NCBI GenBank assembly: GCA_964568975.1
Contig: CAZMSO010000014.1
Span: forward strand, 1 to 64,000
Direction of reading: 5' to 3'
Source of the DNA: CAZADA01 sp964568975
Lineage (GTDB): Bacteria > Pseudomonadota > Alphaproteobacteria > Caulobacterales > Maricaulaceae
Length of the DNA: 64,000 nucleotides
Shown here: piece by piece, positions 1 to 7,078 of the stretch
Numbering within the stretch: position 1 is the first letter of the stretch
Layout of the letters: every line of letters begins with the position of its first letter
The notes under the pieces: generated by a model
The model's input: the letters and a program-made list of their open reading frames with translations, nothing else
What the model was told of the DNA's origin: nothing
Databases searched by the model: none
Translations under genes and position numbers: made by a program

Positions 1-257
1 TCCTGGTCGCCCAGCCAGTCCGACCCCTTGACGGTGTCGTACATGTGCCAGCGCCAATCATCCTCGCCCATATTGCCGAGCGCGGCGGAAATGCCGCCTT
101 GCGCCGCCACGGTGTGGGAGCGGGTGGGAAACACTTTCGAGACACAGGCCGTGCGCAAACCCGCTTGCGCCGCGCCGAGGGCTGCACGCAAGCCGGAGCC
201 GCCCGCGCCCACCACCACGACATCAAAGGTGTGATCAATCCACTCATACGCGCTCAT
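1..257 (-). CDS. sdhA: Succinate dehydrogenase flavoprotein subunit, N-terminal part (cut by window start)
   Basis: Reading leftwards from the ATG at 257, the first 85 residues match the start of SdhA, the FAD-carrying catalytic subunit of complex II that oxidises succinate to fumarate. Visible hallmarks are the dinucleotide-binding VVVGAGGSGLRAAL segment at about residues 12-25, the FAD-linking histidine context FPTRSHTVAAQGGI (about residues 43-56) and the GEDDWRWHMYDTVKGSDWLGDQ region that follows. The gene continues beyond base 1. It lies 99 bp downstream of sdhD on the same strand, giving the usual sdhC-sdhD-sdhA order. Identification is secure; only the rest of the protein is unseen. 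Confidence 0.97.
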   Translation of the reverse strand, partial: MSAYEWIDHTFDVVVVGAGGSGLRAALGAAQAGLRTACVSKVFPTRSHTVAAQGGISAALGNMGEDDWRWHMYDTVKGSDWLGDQ

Positions 258-356
258 CACGCACCTCTCCCGCATCCGCCGCGTGACCGTCAGGCCTATG
301 ACCCGCGACCGTTCCACGACACCCACTGCGTGTCTCGCCAAAAACGATGATTGACC

Positions 357-740
357 TCACAGCGCGACTTTCAACACCGCAAAGGCGGCGGCCGCCCACA
401 ACGCCGTGGCGACAAAGGTGTTCGCCACCAACAGCATCACGCGCGTCCCGGACTTGAGGATGTAATCCTCGATCACGACCTGCAGCCCAAGGCGCATGTG
501 ATAAAACGCCGCGCTAACCAGCAGCAGCATCGCCACCGCCGTCAACGGCTCGGCGAGCCAAGCGCGCGCGTCGTCATAGCCGGCGCGGTAGGCGCTGATG
601 AACGCCACGAAGAACCACGGGATCAAGATCACCAGCGCCAGCGCAGTCACCCGCTGCGCGATCCAATGGCCGACGCCCTCCTTCGCCGCGCCGAGGCCCT
701 TCGCCGCTTTGCGCGGCGTGCGCAGGCTCGCTGTGTCCAT
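357..740 (-). CDS. sdhD: Succinate dehydrogenase membrane anchor subunit D
   Basis: A 127-residue membrane protein with three hydrophobic helices, placed between sdhC and sdhA. It anchors the dehydrogenase and helps form the haem b and quinone sites. The segment AAFYHMRLGLQVVIEDYI carries the histidine expected to ligate haem and the Asp-Tyr pair near the quinone pocket. An upstream in-frame ATG at 758 would add six residues (MLEEAE). I prefer the ATG at 740 (MDTASLRTP), which gives the usual length for alphaproteobacterial SdhD, but the start is not decided by a clear ribosome site. Confidence 0.93.
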   Translation of the reverse strand: MDTASLRTPRKAAKGLGAAKEGVGHWIAQRVTALALVILIPWFFVAFISAYRAGYDDARAWLAEPLTAVAMLLLVSAAFYHMRLGLQVVIEDYILKSGTRVMLLVANTFVATALWAAAAFAVLKVAL

Positions 741-893
741 TTCCGCCTCCTCAAGCACACGCCAAAACGTGATGCGTCCCGATAATGCCGTGCTCGGCGA
801 CGCGGCGGATCCTGGCTTGTCCGCCGCTGCGTCAGAGCATTTCGCCTTGAGGCCTCCGGCGGAGGCCGCAGGGAGACCCCAAGGGCCCCCGTC

Positions 894-1301
894 TTAGACC
901 GCATACGCGGCGAGCCAGATCCCCACGGACAGACCCGCCGCCGCAATAAGAATGAGCACGCTCACAGCGTTCGCCACGCCGGGGCTGAACCCTTTGCCGG
1001 CGTCCCACACTAAGTGGCGCACGCCATTCAGCAGGTGATACACCACCGATAGTGTGAAGCCGAACAACACCACACGCCCCAGGGGCGACAACAGCAGCCC
1101 CTCCGCCGCGGCGTACGCGTCGGGTCCAAGAGCCAACGCCATCAGCCAAAACACCACCACGAACGCGCCGGCGTAATTCGCCACGCCGCTCGCGCGGTGC
1201 AGAATCGATGTCGCCATCGTCGGATGCCACCGCCACACCTGCAAATGTGGCGACAGCGGCGCCGCCGCCGGCCGTGACGGGGTGGTCTGTTCGCTCGCCA
1301 T
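894..1301 (-). CDS. sdhC: Succinate dehydrogenase cytochrome b556 subunit C
   Basis: A 135-residue three-helix membrane protein. PLSPHLQVWRWHPTMATSILHRASG at the N-terminus and YHLLNGVRHLVWDAGKGF in the middle are characteristic SdhC signatures; the second holds the haem-ligand histidine. I start at the ATG at 1301 (MASEQTTP); a longer in-frame ATG at 1388 adds a low-complexity stretch not found in the family. The gene is first in the sdhCDA order and is divergent from the transglycosylase-like gene at 1593. The 153 bp between sdhC and sdhD shows no further ORF that I trust. Confidence 0.94.
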   Translation of the reverse strand: MASEQTTPSRPAAAPLSPHLQVWRWHPTMATSILHRASGVANYAGAFVVVFWLMALALGPDAYAAAEGLLLSPLGRVVLFGFTLSVVYHLLNGVRHLVWDAGKGFSPGVANAVSVLILIAAAGLSVGIWLAAYAV

Positions 1302-1592
1302 GCCCACGCGCTCCGAGTGCGCCGCCAACGCTTGCGCGCGGCCGCTGTTGATTCTGTCGCCGGCGCGCCACACCCAGCGACGCCCCACCTGTCGTCGGGG
1401 ACGTTACCCCTGAAGCACCTAAGGTCAAGTTGGCGCGTGCGCCGCAGCGCCCGCCGGTGCCATGGCGTGCAGTTCCGGCGGCGGCTCGCCGCTTTTGCGC
1501 CCGATCGACAGGTCAAAACGGCGCGCGTGAGCAAAGCACGCACGGCGTTCGCGGCGGGGCGGACAGTCGGCGGGCGAGGGAGGGGTCGCGAC

Positions 1593-2252
1593 ATGGGCCG
1601 CGTGGTGAGCTGGGCGTTTGTGCTGCTGATGGGTCTGGCGGGGGCCGGCTTCCTGTACGCCGCAGGAGAAGCGCGGGCGGCGCGCGACACATTGGCGGAG
1701 GCCCGCGCCGCCGCCGCGCGCCTTGAAGAACAAGGTCTCGGTTGGAGCGCGCTCACCCCGCGTCAACAAGACATTGTGTTGGCGGTCGAAGATCCGAGAT
1801 TTTTCCGCCATCCGGGGCTCGATCCGATCACCCCTGGCGTCGGCCCGACGACGATCACCCAAGACCTCGCTGACGTTCTCGCGCCGGGAGAGGCGCCGCC
1901 GGGGTTGTCAGAGTTGCGGCGCGCGATCCTCGCGTTTGAGATACATCGCGCCATCCCAAAACCGGCGCAGCTTACGCTCTTTTTAAATACCGCCGGCATG
2001 GGCGCGAAGGACGGACGCTGGCTCACGGGCTATGACGCCGCCGCACGCGCCTATTTCGAGGCGCCCGTCACAGGCTTGTCCGACGCGCAATTCATCAACC
2101 TCGCCGCCCGACCGCTGAACCCTTCTTTTTACAGCCGCCTCGACGGGACCGCGCCCCTGGCCGCACGGGTGCGGCGCATCACGCGGCTGGCGGCGGGCGC
2201 GTGCGCGCCCGCCTCCCCTCAGGATGTCGAGTATCCCGCGTGCGGCCCGTAA
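1593..2252 (+). CDS. Degenerate GT51 (monofunctional transglycosylase-like) protein
   Basis: A 219-residue protein with one N-terminal membrane helix (about residues 5-24) and a domain resembling the family 51 peptidoglycan glycosyltransferase. Motif 1 is recognisable as VEDPRFFRHPGLDP, including the first catalytic Glu. Motif 2 is altered to GPTTITQDLADVL, lacking the usual QxxKN. The region before LFLNTAGMG, where the second catalytic Glu normally sits, reads PKPAQLT with no Glu. The later acceptor-site region DAAARAYFEAPVTGLSDAQFINLAA follows the family pattern. This is therefore a GT51 fold that may bind but probably does not polymerise lipid II well. The start at 1593 places the membrane helix at the N-terminus; longer starts lack support. 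Confidence 0.72.
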   Translation: MGRVVSWAFVLLMGLAGAGFLYAAGEARAARDTLAEARAAAARLEEQGLGWSALTPRQQDIVLAVEDPRFFRHPGLDPITPGVGPTTITQDLADVLAPGEAPPGLSELRRAILAFEIHRAIPKPAQLTLFLNTAGMGAKDGRWLTGYDAAARAYFEAPVTGLSDAQFINLAARPLNPSFYSRLDGTAPLAARVRRITRLAAGACAPASPQDVEYPACGP

Positions 2253-2430
2253 CGGGCGAACGCCGCCGGTTGAGTATGCTATACACCGCAGGGCGTGGTG
2301 TTGCGTTCCGGCGCCGCTCGGGGCTGCGCCGTGCGGTGATGGCGCAGCGCCTCCGCCCCTGTGCGGCGTGTCGTCCACGCCGGTGGTCGCCACAACACAT
2401 CACCGTCGGCGCAGGCGCGAAGGGGGGATC

Positions 2431-3261
2431 ATGCGCGCTTTGTTGTGTTTTCTCGCCATCGGTGGGCTCGCGGCGTGCCAAAGCACGATGCAAACAAGCC
2501 CTTACTTCCAACCTGAAGAGGGTGTGGCCTACCGATACGGCGAATTCTGCGGGCCAGAACACCCCGCCGTGCTCACGACCCGCACGCCCGAAAACACCCA
2601 CAGCATTCTTTATCGCTTAGCGGCGATTGAGCCGCGGGACTCCATCGATCGCGCCTGCAAAGCGCATGACATGTGCTATGAAATCGCTGGAGCTGACAGC
2701 GATTACTGTGACACTGCCTTCCGCGCCTTCAAAGACGCATGGGTGATCTCCGCAGAATTCGAGACCCAAGGGCGGCAATGCGCCAATCTGTTTTCCGAAG
2801 CCTCCTTTGGCGTGCGCTACGGAAAGGGCAAGCGTCGCCTCTCCTACGTCGATTCACAGGCGTCTCTGCAGAGCGGCGCCGCGCGCCTCGTTGGCGCCAC
2901 GCTCGCGCCATCGCACGTCGCGAGCGTGGCGCGGCATGGCTTTCCGCCGCCCTTTTGGTCGTGCAATCTTGAGGACTTCATGCAGCGACGCGCTGATGCC
3001 GACTTTCTTGAACGGTTGTTTGAGACCGTCGCAGCGCGCGCGTGCGCCGACGACGCCGCCTGCATTGAGGGCGTCCATCAGCGTTTCCTGGCGACGTGGA
3101 ACACCGACCGGTTCCGCAAAGCCTTAGATGGTGCGGCGACCCCCCAAGACCTCGAGCTTATGCGTAAAGTCTCATGCTCGCTGAACGCCAGCGCCCGCGT
3201 GTATCACGCAATTTTCTGGCCTGAGGCGGAGCCCGATTGCCGCGGCGTCCCTGTGCGCTGA
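2431..3261 (+). CDS. Lipoprotein with a phospholipase A2-like core
   Basis: A 276-residue product with a lipoprotein signal peptide (MRALLCFLAIGGLAAC; the modified Cys would be residue 16). The start ATG at 2431 follows a strong AGGGGGG ribosome site. RYGEFCGPEHP resembles the calcium-binding loop of phospholipase A2, and DRACKAHDMCYEIAG matches the active-site helix in which His-Asp of CxxHDxC is catalytic; a second Asp follows in DSDYCDTAFRAF. Many cysteines in the later half suggest a disulphide-bonded secreted or surface protein. The last codons lie in the first unit of an 18-bp tandem repeat. The PLA2 assignment comes from motif reading only. Confidence 0.6.
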   Translation: MRALLCFLAIGGLAACQSTMQTSPYFQPEEGVAYRYGEFCGPEHPAVLTTRTPENTHSILYRLAAIEPRDSIDRACKAHDMCYEIAGADSDYCDTAFRAFKDAWVISAEFETQGRQCANLFSEASFGVRYGKGKRRLSYVDSQASLQSGAARLVGATLAPSHVASVARHGFPPPFWSCNLEDFMQRRADADFLERLFETVAARACADDAACIEGVHQRFLATWNTDRFRKALDGAATPQDLELMRKVSCSLNASARVYHAIFWPEAEPDCRGVPVR

Positions 3262-3326
3262 GTTTTCCTTGGGCGCTGAGTTTTCCTTGGGCCCTGAGTT
3301 TCCCTTGGGCCCTGAGTTTCCCTTGG
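3255..3326 (+). repeat. Four tandem copies of an 18-bp unit
   Basis: Four adjacent 18-bp units begin at 3255, 3273, 3291 and 3309. The first two are GCGCTGAGTTTTCCTTGG and the last two differ in two positions (GCCCTGAGTTTCCCTTGG). A decayed fifth copy follows. The stop codon of the preceding lipoprotein gene lies inside the first unit. Since 18 is a multiple of three, copy-number change would not shift frame on either strand. Confidence 0.95.
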
Positions 3327-3386
3327 CGCTGAACACTCCTTGCGCGCCCTCCCGCAAACAAGCGAATCACGGCATGGCTTCAGGCC

Positions 3387-4313
3387 ATGGGAACGACCAT
3401 CGCCAGTTGGAACGTCGAAGCGTTCCGGGGATCGACGAAGCGGCTTGAGTCCATGGCCGCGTGGCTCGGTTATGCGCATCCGGAAGAAAAGCCGGTGGAT
3501 TTGTTTGGAATAATGGAAGTGGAGGGCGTTGACCTCGACACCCTGGCCCGCGACCATTTCCCAGACTACGACTTTCACCTGACGGACGGGCGTCAGAACA
3601 AAGAAATCCTGGTCGGCGTGCGCCGCGGCGCCTTTGAGCAGTTCACCATCACCCAAAAACGGGAATTCAAAGGCGCCAACGAACACATGCGCCCGGGCTC
3701 GCTGGTCTCAGTGCGCCCGCACGGGGATGATGACTTCACCCACATTCTGTTCTTACACACCGCGGCGATGAGCGACTCCACTGGCTTCGGCGCACGCACG
3801 GAAATGTTTGAGAAAGTCGCGAAGATGAAGCGCGGCCTCGACAAGATGAAGCAAGAGCGTGACGGCGCGAAAGAGGGCGAAGCGCGCTTCATTGTGCTCG
3901 GCGACCTCAACACCGCCGGTTTGCGCTATCCCCGCGATCGTAAATCAGACCAGCGCGTGACGTCTGAGGCCGAGATTGACAGCCTGGAATCCCTCACGCG
4001 CCTGACATTGATGCCGAAAAGCACTGACCACACCTGGACCGGCTCGCGCGGGGAAGCGGACTTAGACCACGTCTTAACCAGCGGTCCGGTGCGCTTGCGC
4101 GCGTTCGGGGGTCGACCTGATAACACGCCTTATACAGTGGCGGTGCGCGGTTGGCCGGAACTTGCGGGCAAGTCCCGCACCGCGTTCGTCGATGAACTCA
4201 GCGACCACGCCTTGTTGCTTGTCGAAATGCTCGACAGTGATGAGGCAGACCGCCCAGCGCGGTCAAACGGACGCGCGCCCCGCAAAGGGTTCTTCTCGCG
4301 CATCTTTGGATAG
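3387..4313 (+). CDS. Endonuclease/exonuclease/phosphatase family protein
   Basis: A 308-residue protein with the metal-dependent EEP (DNase I-like) fold. In order: SWNVE at residues 7-11 (metal-site Asn), a Glu in GIMEVEG, LGDLNTAG at about 170-177 (catalytic Asp/Asn), DLDHVLTS at about 224-231, and SDHALL at about 271-276 with the catalytic His. No signal peptide is seen. The C-terminal tail is basic (PRKGFFSRIFG). The substrate (nucleic acid, phosphoinositide-like lipid or other phosphodiester) cannot be read from the sequence. The gene stands alone, convergent with the gene at 4485-4952. Confidence 0.85.
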   Translation: MGTTIASWNVEAFRGSTKRLESMAAWLGYAHPEEKPVDLFGIMEVEGVDLDTLARDHFPDYDFHLTDGRQNKEILVGVRRGAFEQFTITQKREFKGANEHMRPGSLVSVRPHGDDDFTHILFLHTAAMSDSTGFGARTEMFEKVAKMKRGLDKMKQERDGAKEGEARFIVLGDLNTAGLRYPRDRKSDQRVTSEAEIDSLESLTRLTLMPKSTDHTWTGSRGEADLDHVLTSGPVRLRAFGGRPDNTPYTVAVRGWPELAGKSRTAFVDELSDHALLLVEMLDSDEADRPARSNGRAPRKGFFSRIFG

Positions 4314-4386
4314 CGCGCGAGGTGCGGGCTGACCCGTCATGCGCGCTTTAAGCGTCGCTCCGCCCTCGGCGAGGATCTCTGTGAAA

Positions 4387-4409
4387 CCGGAGGGCGACGG
4401 ACCCTCCGG
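4387..4409. terminator. Perfect 8-bp hairpin between convergent genes
   Basis: CCGGAGGG and CCCTCCGG pair perfectly around a 7-nt loop, in the 170-bp gap between two genes that point at each other. There is no T-tract on either side, so it is at most a weak bidirectional or Rho-assisted terminator. The rest of 4314-4484 shows nothing else. Confidence 0.4.
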
Positions 4410-4484
4410 CGATGCTGGCGCACTGGGACATCCGGGGCGTCGTTCTCACTGACGACACGTGAGCAAGGCCGAAGGCACGCGCCT

Positions 4485-4952
4485 CTAAATCGTCCGCTCC
4501 GGCTCCACTCCATCCCAGGAGGGCGGCGCAGGCAAGCGGGTCAGCGTAATCACGCCGGCCTCACAACCCGATTCGGTGACGCTCACGCGGATCGGCGCAT
4601 GCCGCGGCACATCAATGCGCACCGGCCCAATGCACACCCGCGCGCCCCAGGGCCCGAGCACCGCCGCGCGCCAACTCCCCGGCGTCGCCACCACAGGAAT
4701 CATCAAAGCGGCGGCGTCCGCCCGGCTATGGGCCACGAGGGTCTGCGTCGTGCCGGCGGCGACGGGCTGCGCGCGCCTCTCCGCAGCATGGTGCGCCGAC
4801 GGCGCGCCGCCATCGATCAAATGCGCGCCCCAGGCGGCGCCCAATTGCGCCGTCGCCATCAATCCAGCCAGAGCCCCGACGCCCGCTGCGGCCACGCCCG
4901 CGACCCGCTGTCCCATCTTATCCGCCCTCAGAGCCGCCCACACACCAGACAT
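4485..4952 (-). CDS. Unknown membrane-anchored protein downstream of the psp operon
   Basis: A 155-residue product starting MSGVWAALRADKMGQRVAG. A hydrophobic segment at about residues 16-40 (Ala/Gly-rich) would anchor it or act as a signal. The rest is predicted extracytoplasmic and contains a Cys pair (ARVCIG, ESGCEAG) that could form a disulphide. It follows pspC by about 50 bp on the same strand and may be the last gene of the phage-shock operon. I do not recognise a family. An earlier in-frame ATG at 5045 would overlap pspC and is less likely. Confidence 0.6.
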   Translation of the reverse strand: MSGVWAALRADKMGQRVAGVAAAGVGALAGLMATAQLGAAWGAHLIDGGAPSAHHAAERRAQPVAAGTTQTLVAHSRADAAALMIPVVATPGSWRAAVLGPWGARVCIGPVRIDVPRHAPIRVSVTESGCEAGVITLTRLPAPPSWDGVEPERTI

Positions 4953-5004
4953 GGCCAAACTCCCTTTTGCTCGCCCACGCGCGCCGACCTCGTCGGCGGC
5001 CGGT

Positions 5005-5412
5005 CTATTCGATTTCGCGAAACTGCCGGCGCAGCTTCCATTCATCGGAGGTGACGACGCGCTCGATGTCGATCAGGCGCTCGTCCAAATCCCGGAACCG
5101 GTATTTGAGATTGGAGAACGTGACCTCCGGCCGCCGCGACACGCCGCGCCAAAACTGGTCTTCCTCCGCCGACAAAGGCTCGCGAAAGCTTAGCGGCCGC
5201 TCCGGCATCACAAACGCGGCCACGATGTAGCCAACGATCATGAAAGGCGGTCCCGGGAAGGTGAAAAAACCCAAAATCGCCGCGATCCGCACCCACGTCA
5301 CATCGACATTGAAGTAATCCGCCAGACCCGCGCACACGCCCGAGATGACTTTGCGGTCCTTTGACTTATACAACCGCCGCGGGTTCGGCGATCCAGTGAC
5401 ATCATCCGTCAT
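5005..5412 (-). CDS. pspC: PspC-domain phage-shock protein
   Basis: A 135-residue protein with the PspC domain at residues 12-72. RRLYKSKDRKVISGVCAGLADYF is the diagnostic N-terminal motif and is followed by a hydrophobic helix (VRIAAILGFFTFPGPPFMIVGYIVAAF). In the Psp response PspC and PspB sit in the inner membrane, sense damage and release PspA from inhibiting PspF. The remaining 60 residues are charged and probably helical. The ATG overlaps the stop of the preceding pspB-like gene by 4 bp (ATGA), indicating translational coupling. Confidence 0.92.
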   Translation of the reverse strand: MTDDVTGSPNPRRLYKSKDRKVISGVCAGLADYFNVDVTWVRIAAILGFFTFPGPPFMIVGYIVAAFVMPERPLSFREPLSAEEDQFWRGVSRRPEVTFSNLKYRFRDLDERLIDIERVVTSDEWKLRRQFREIE

Positions 5413-5699
5413 TGCGTGTCCCTCGTCCGATCAGCATTCGCCCGTGCGACGTCGCGCCGCCAATGGGGCGTCTCCGCGTCGAGGATGGTCTCCAAGCTTT
5501 GCATGCGCCGATCCATATCGCGCGCGCGCCGCCACATATCCTCGAGCATTTTCTCCATCTCCGGCGTGACTCCACGATTTTGTCGGCTCTTCGCCCAGAA
5601 GTGTCCAAACACCCAGATCGGCAGGACAAATATCACGAAGAGAGTTGCAACTGCGCCCACAACAGCCACGGTCAACGCCACGACATTCGTCTCATCCAT
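5409..5699 (-). CDS. Second PspB-like membrane protein
   Basis: A 96-residue protein: one N-terminal membrane helix (VALTVAVVGAVATLFVIFVLPIWVFGHFW), then a coiled-coil segment, MLEDMWRRARDMDRRMQSLE, close to the PspB tail. It is clearly a paralogue of the neighbouring 79-residue PspB (MLEDVWRSARSMERRIEALE), with about 17 extra C-terminal residues. The start at 5699 shares one base with the upstream stop (TGATG). An in-frame ATG at 5723 lies inside the neighbour and is less likely. It probably works with PspC as membrane sensor. Confidence 0.85.
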   Translation of the reverse strand: MDETNVVALTVAVVGAVATLFVIFVLPIWVFGHFWAKSRQNRGVTPEMEKMLEDMWRRARDMDRRMQSLETILDAETPHWRRDVARANADRTRDTQ

Positions 5700-5938
5700 C
5701 AGCGTTTCTCCTTGCCCCGCCATTCCGGCGTTTCGGAGTCAAGGATCGCTTCCAAGGCTTCGATCCGACGTTCCATGGATCGCGCTGATCGCCACACATC
5801 TTCCAACATATGCTCTTCATCAGGCTTCAGACCGCCCGTCGACTTCCATTTGGTGACATAATGAAGGATCACCGCTGGAGCACCGACAAAAATGATGGCG
5901 ACCACCACCACTGGCAAAAACACGCTCTCAAAAAACAT
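5699..5938 (-). CDS. pspB: Phage-shock protein B
   Basis: A 79-residue PspB: membrane helix at about residues 5-27 (FLPVVVVAIIFVGAPAVILHYV), then a charged leucine-zipper-like helix ending ILDSETPEWR, which matches the ILDAEHPNWR tail of the enterobacterial protein. It lies between pspA and a second pspB-like gene in one operon. PspB acts with PspC at the inner membrane as positive effector of the response. Confidence 0.88.
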   Translation of the reverse strand: MFFESVFLPVVVVAIIFVGAPAVILHYVTKWKSTGGLKPDEEHMLEDVWRSARSMERRIEALEAILDSETPEWRGKEKR

Positions 5939-5981
5939 GGCCGCCCCCTGTCCGTATTCAGTCTTTGTGTTGACCTTCGGC

Positions 5982-6683
5982 TCAATCGTCGCCGCCAGAC
6001 AGAGGACGCGCCGTCACCGCGCGGCCGCCGCCCAGACGCTTCTTCAGCGCCGTCAGTTCCTCCTCGACCGCATCCGCGGCTTCCAGCGCAGCGAACTCGC
6101 TCTCCAAGGACGGCGGCTTACCCAAATCATAGGAATCCGCGCGCGCCTCCAGCTCATCGACCTTGCGTTCCACCAAGGCGTAGCGGTTCAGCGCATCGTC
6201 CACTTTGGTGTCCGCGACCCGTTCACGCATCTTGATCCGGCTTTCCGCGGTATCGCGGCGCATAGCGAGCGCTTTATGCTTAGCTTTTGCTTCATCGAGC
6301 TTCGCTTGCAGCTTACCCAAATCATCATCAGCTTTTGCAATCGCGTCTTCGATTAAGCGCAATTCGCGCTCAATCACCTCCGCAGACCGCAACGCCTTTT
6401 GTTTCGCGGTCAACGCGCCGCGGGCCAAATCTTCGCGACCCTTCTCAATGGCGAGTTCGGCTTTGGTCTCCCATTCCGCCGCCGCGGCGCGGTACTCTTC
6501 CAACTGCCGCATCAGCGTTTTCTTGTCGGCGATCGCGCGCGCGGCGGATGTCCGGACTTCAACCAGCGTGTCTTCCATTTCCTGAATAATCAGGCGCGCA
6601 ATCTTTTCCGGATCCTCCGCCTGCTCAAGCAGTGCGTTGAGATTAGAGTTAATGATATCGCCCAGGCGGGAAAAAATACCCAT
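5982..6683 (-). CDS. pspA: Phage-shock protein A
   Basis: A 233-residue PspA/IM30-family coiled-coil protein that coats damaged inner membrane and inhibits PspF when unbound. MGIFSRLGDIINSNLNALLEQAEDPEKIARLIIQEMEDTL is the classic amphipathic N-terminus, followed by a long alpha-helical hairpin through about residue 215. The ATG at 6683 follows an AAGGAGAAGAAGG ribosome site. A much longer in-frame ORF reaching 6968 crosses the sigma-54 promoter and is not the real start. Confidence 0.95.
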   Translation of the reverse strand: MGIFSRLGDIINSNLNALLEQAEDPEKIARLIIQEMEDTLVEVRTSAARAIADKKTLMRQLEEYRAAAAEWETKAELAIEKGREDLARGALTAKQKALRSAEVIERELRLIEDAIAKADDDLGKLQAKLDEAKAKHKALAMRRDTAESRIKMRERVADTKVDDALNRYALVERKVDELEARADSYDLGKPPSLESEFAALEAADAVEEELTALKKRLGGGRAVTARPLSGGDD

Positions 6684-6709
6684 CGCCTTCTTCTCCTTTG
6701 TTCTCGCGG

Positions 6710-6847
6710 TTACAACAACAGGCCGCCAATGACGACGCCGACGGCAAAGAACAGCCAGCTTTCCGACGGCCGTTGCGCGAGCCAGCGCGTGGCTGTGCGC
6801 GCGCGCCGGCGCCAAGCATCTTGGGTTGTGCTCTCGTTCGTCGTCAT
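6710..6847 (-). CDS. 45-residue single-helix membrane protein, first gene of the psp operon
   Basis: A short ORF (ATG at 6847, TAA at 6710-6712). The product starts MTTNESTTQDAWRRRARTA and ends in one hydrophobic helix (SWLFFAVGVVIGGLLL) that reaches the C-terminus. A perfect GGAGG lies 6 nt before the ATG. It is between the sigma-54 promoter (6930-6945) and pspA, so it should be co-induced with pspA. The layout, with a basic cytoplasmic head and a C-terminal helix ending in the membrane, resembles small tail-anchored stress proteins. I do not recognise a family. Confidence 0.7.
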   Translation of the reverse strand: MTTNESTTQDAWRRRARTATRWLAQRPSESWLFFAVGVVIGGLLL

Positions 6848-6929
6848 CAGCGGCCTCCGCGCCGTGTGTGTGATGGGCCTCTTGTGGGCCCTGTCGCGAG
6901 CCTTCGACCGACCGGCTCACACTCCCCAC

Positions 6930-6945
6930 TGCAGCCAGCGTGCCA
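6930..6945 (-). promoter_or_regulatory. Sigma-54 promoter of the psp operon
   Basis: On the minus strand the bases read TGGCACGCTGGCTGCA, matching the sigma-54 consensus TGGCACG-N4-TTGCA with one mismatch and with the required GG and GC 12 bp apart. Transcription should begin near 6919, about 70 bp before the small membrane gene and then pspA. The adjacent divergent gene encodes a PspF-type sigma-54 activator, which makes the call strong. Activator sites would lie between here and 7079. Confidence 0.85.
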
Positions 6946-7078
6946 AATTGAGCCAAGCCACGTAACATATTGAATTCTCGAGATAAGTATCGCGAGGCGC
7001 TCCCGGAGACAGGATTGCGCTTTGGTGGGGAGACACAAAATTTGGTAATTTTGACGACCCCGATTAGTCTTTCTCACC

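Noticed and set aside
6684..6968. Long N-terminal extension of the pspA reading frame
   Set aside because: It crosses the sigma-54 promoter and the small membrane gene, and the PspA family begins at MGIFSR with its own ribosome site at 6683.
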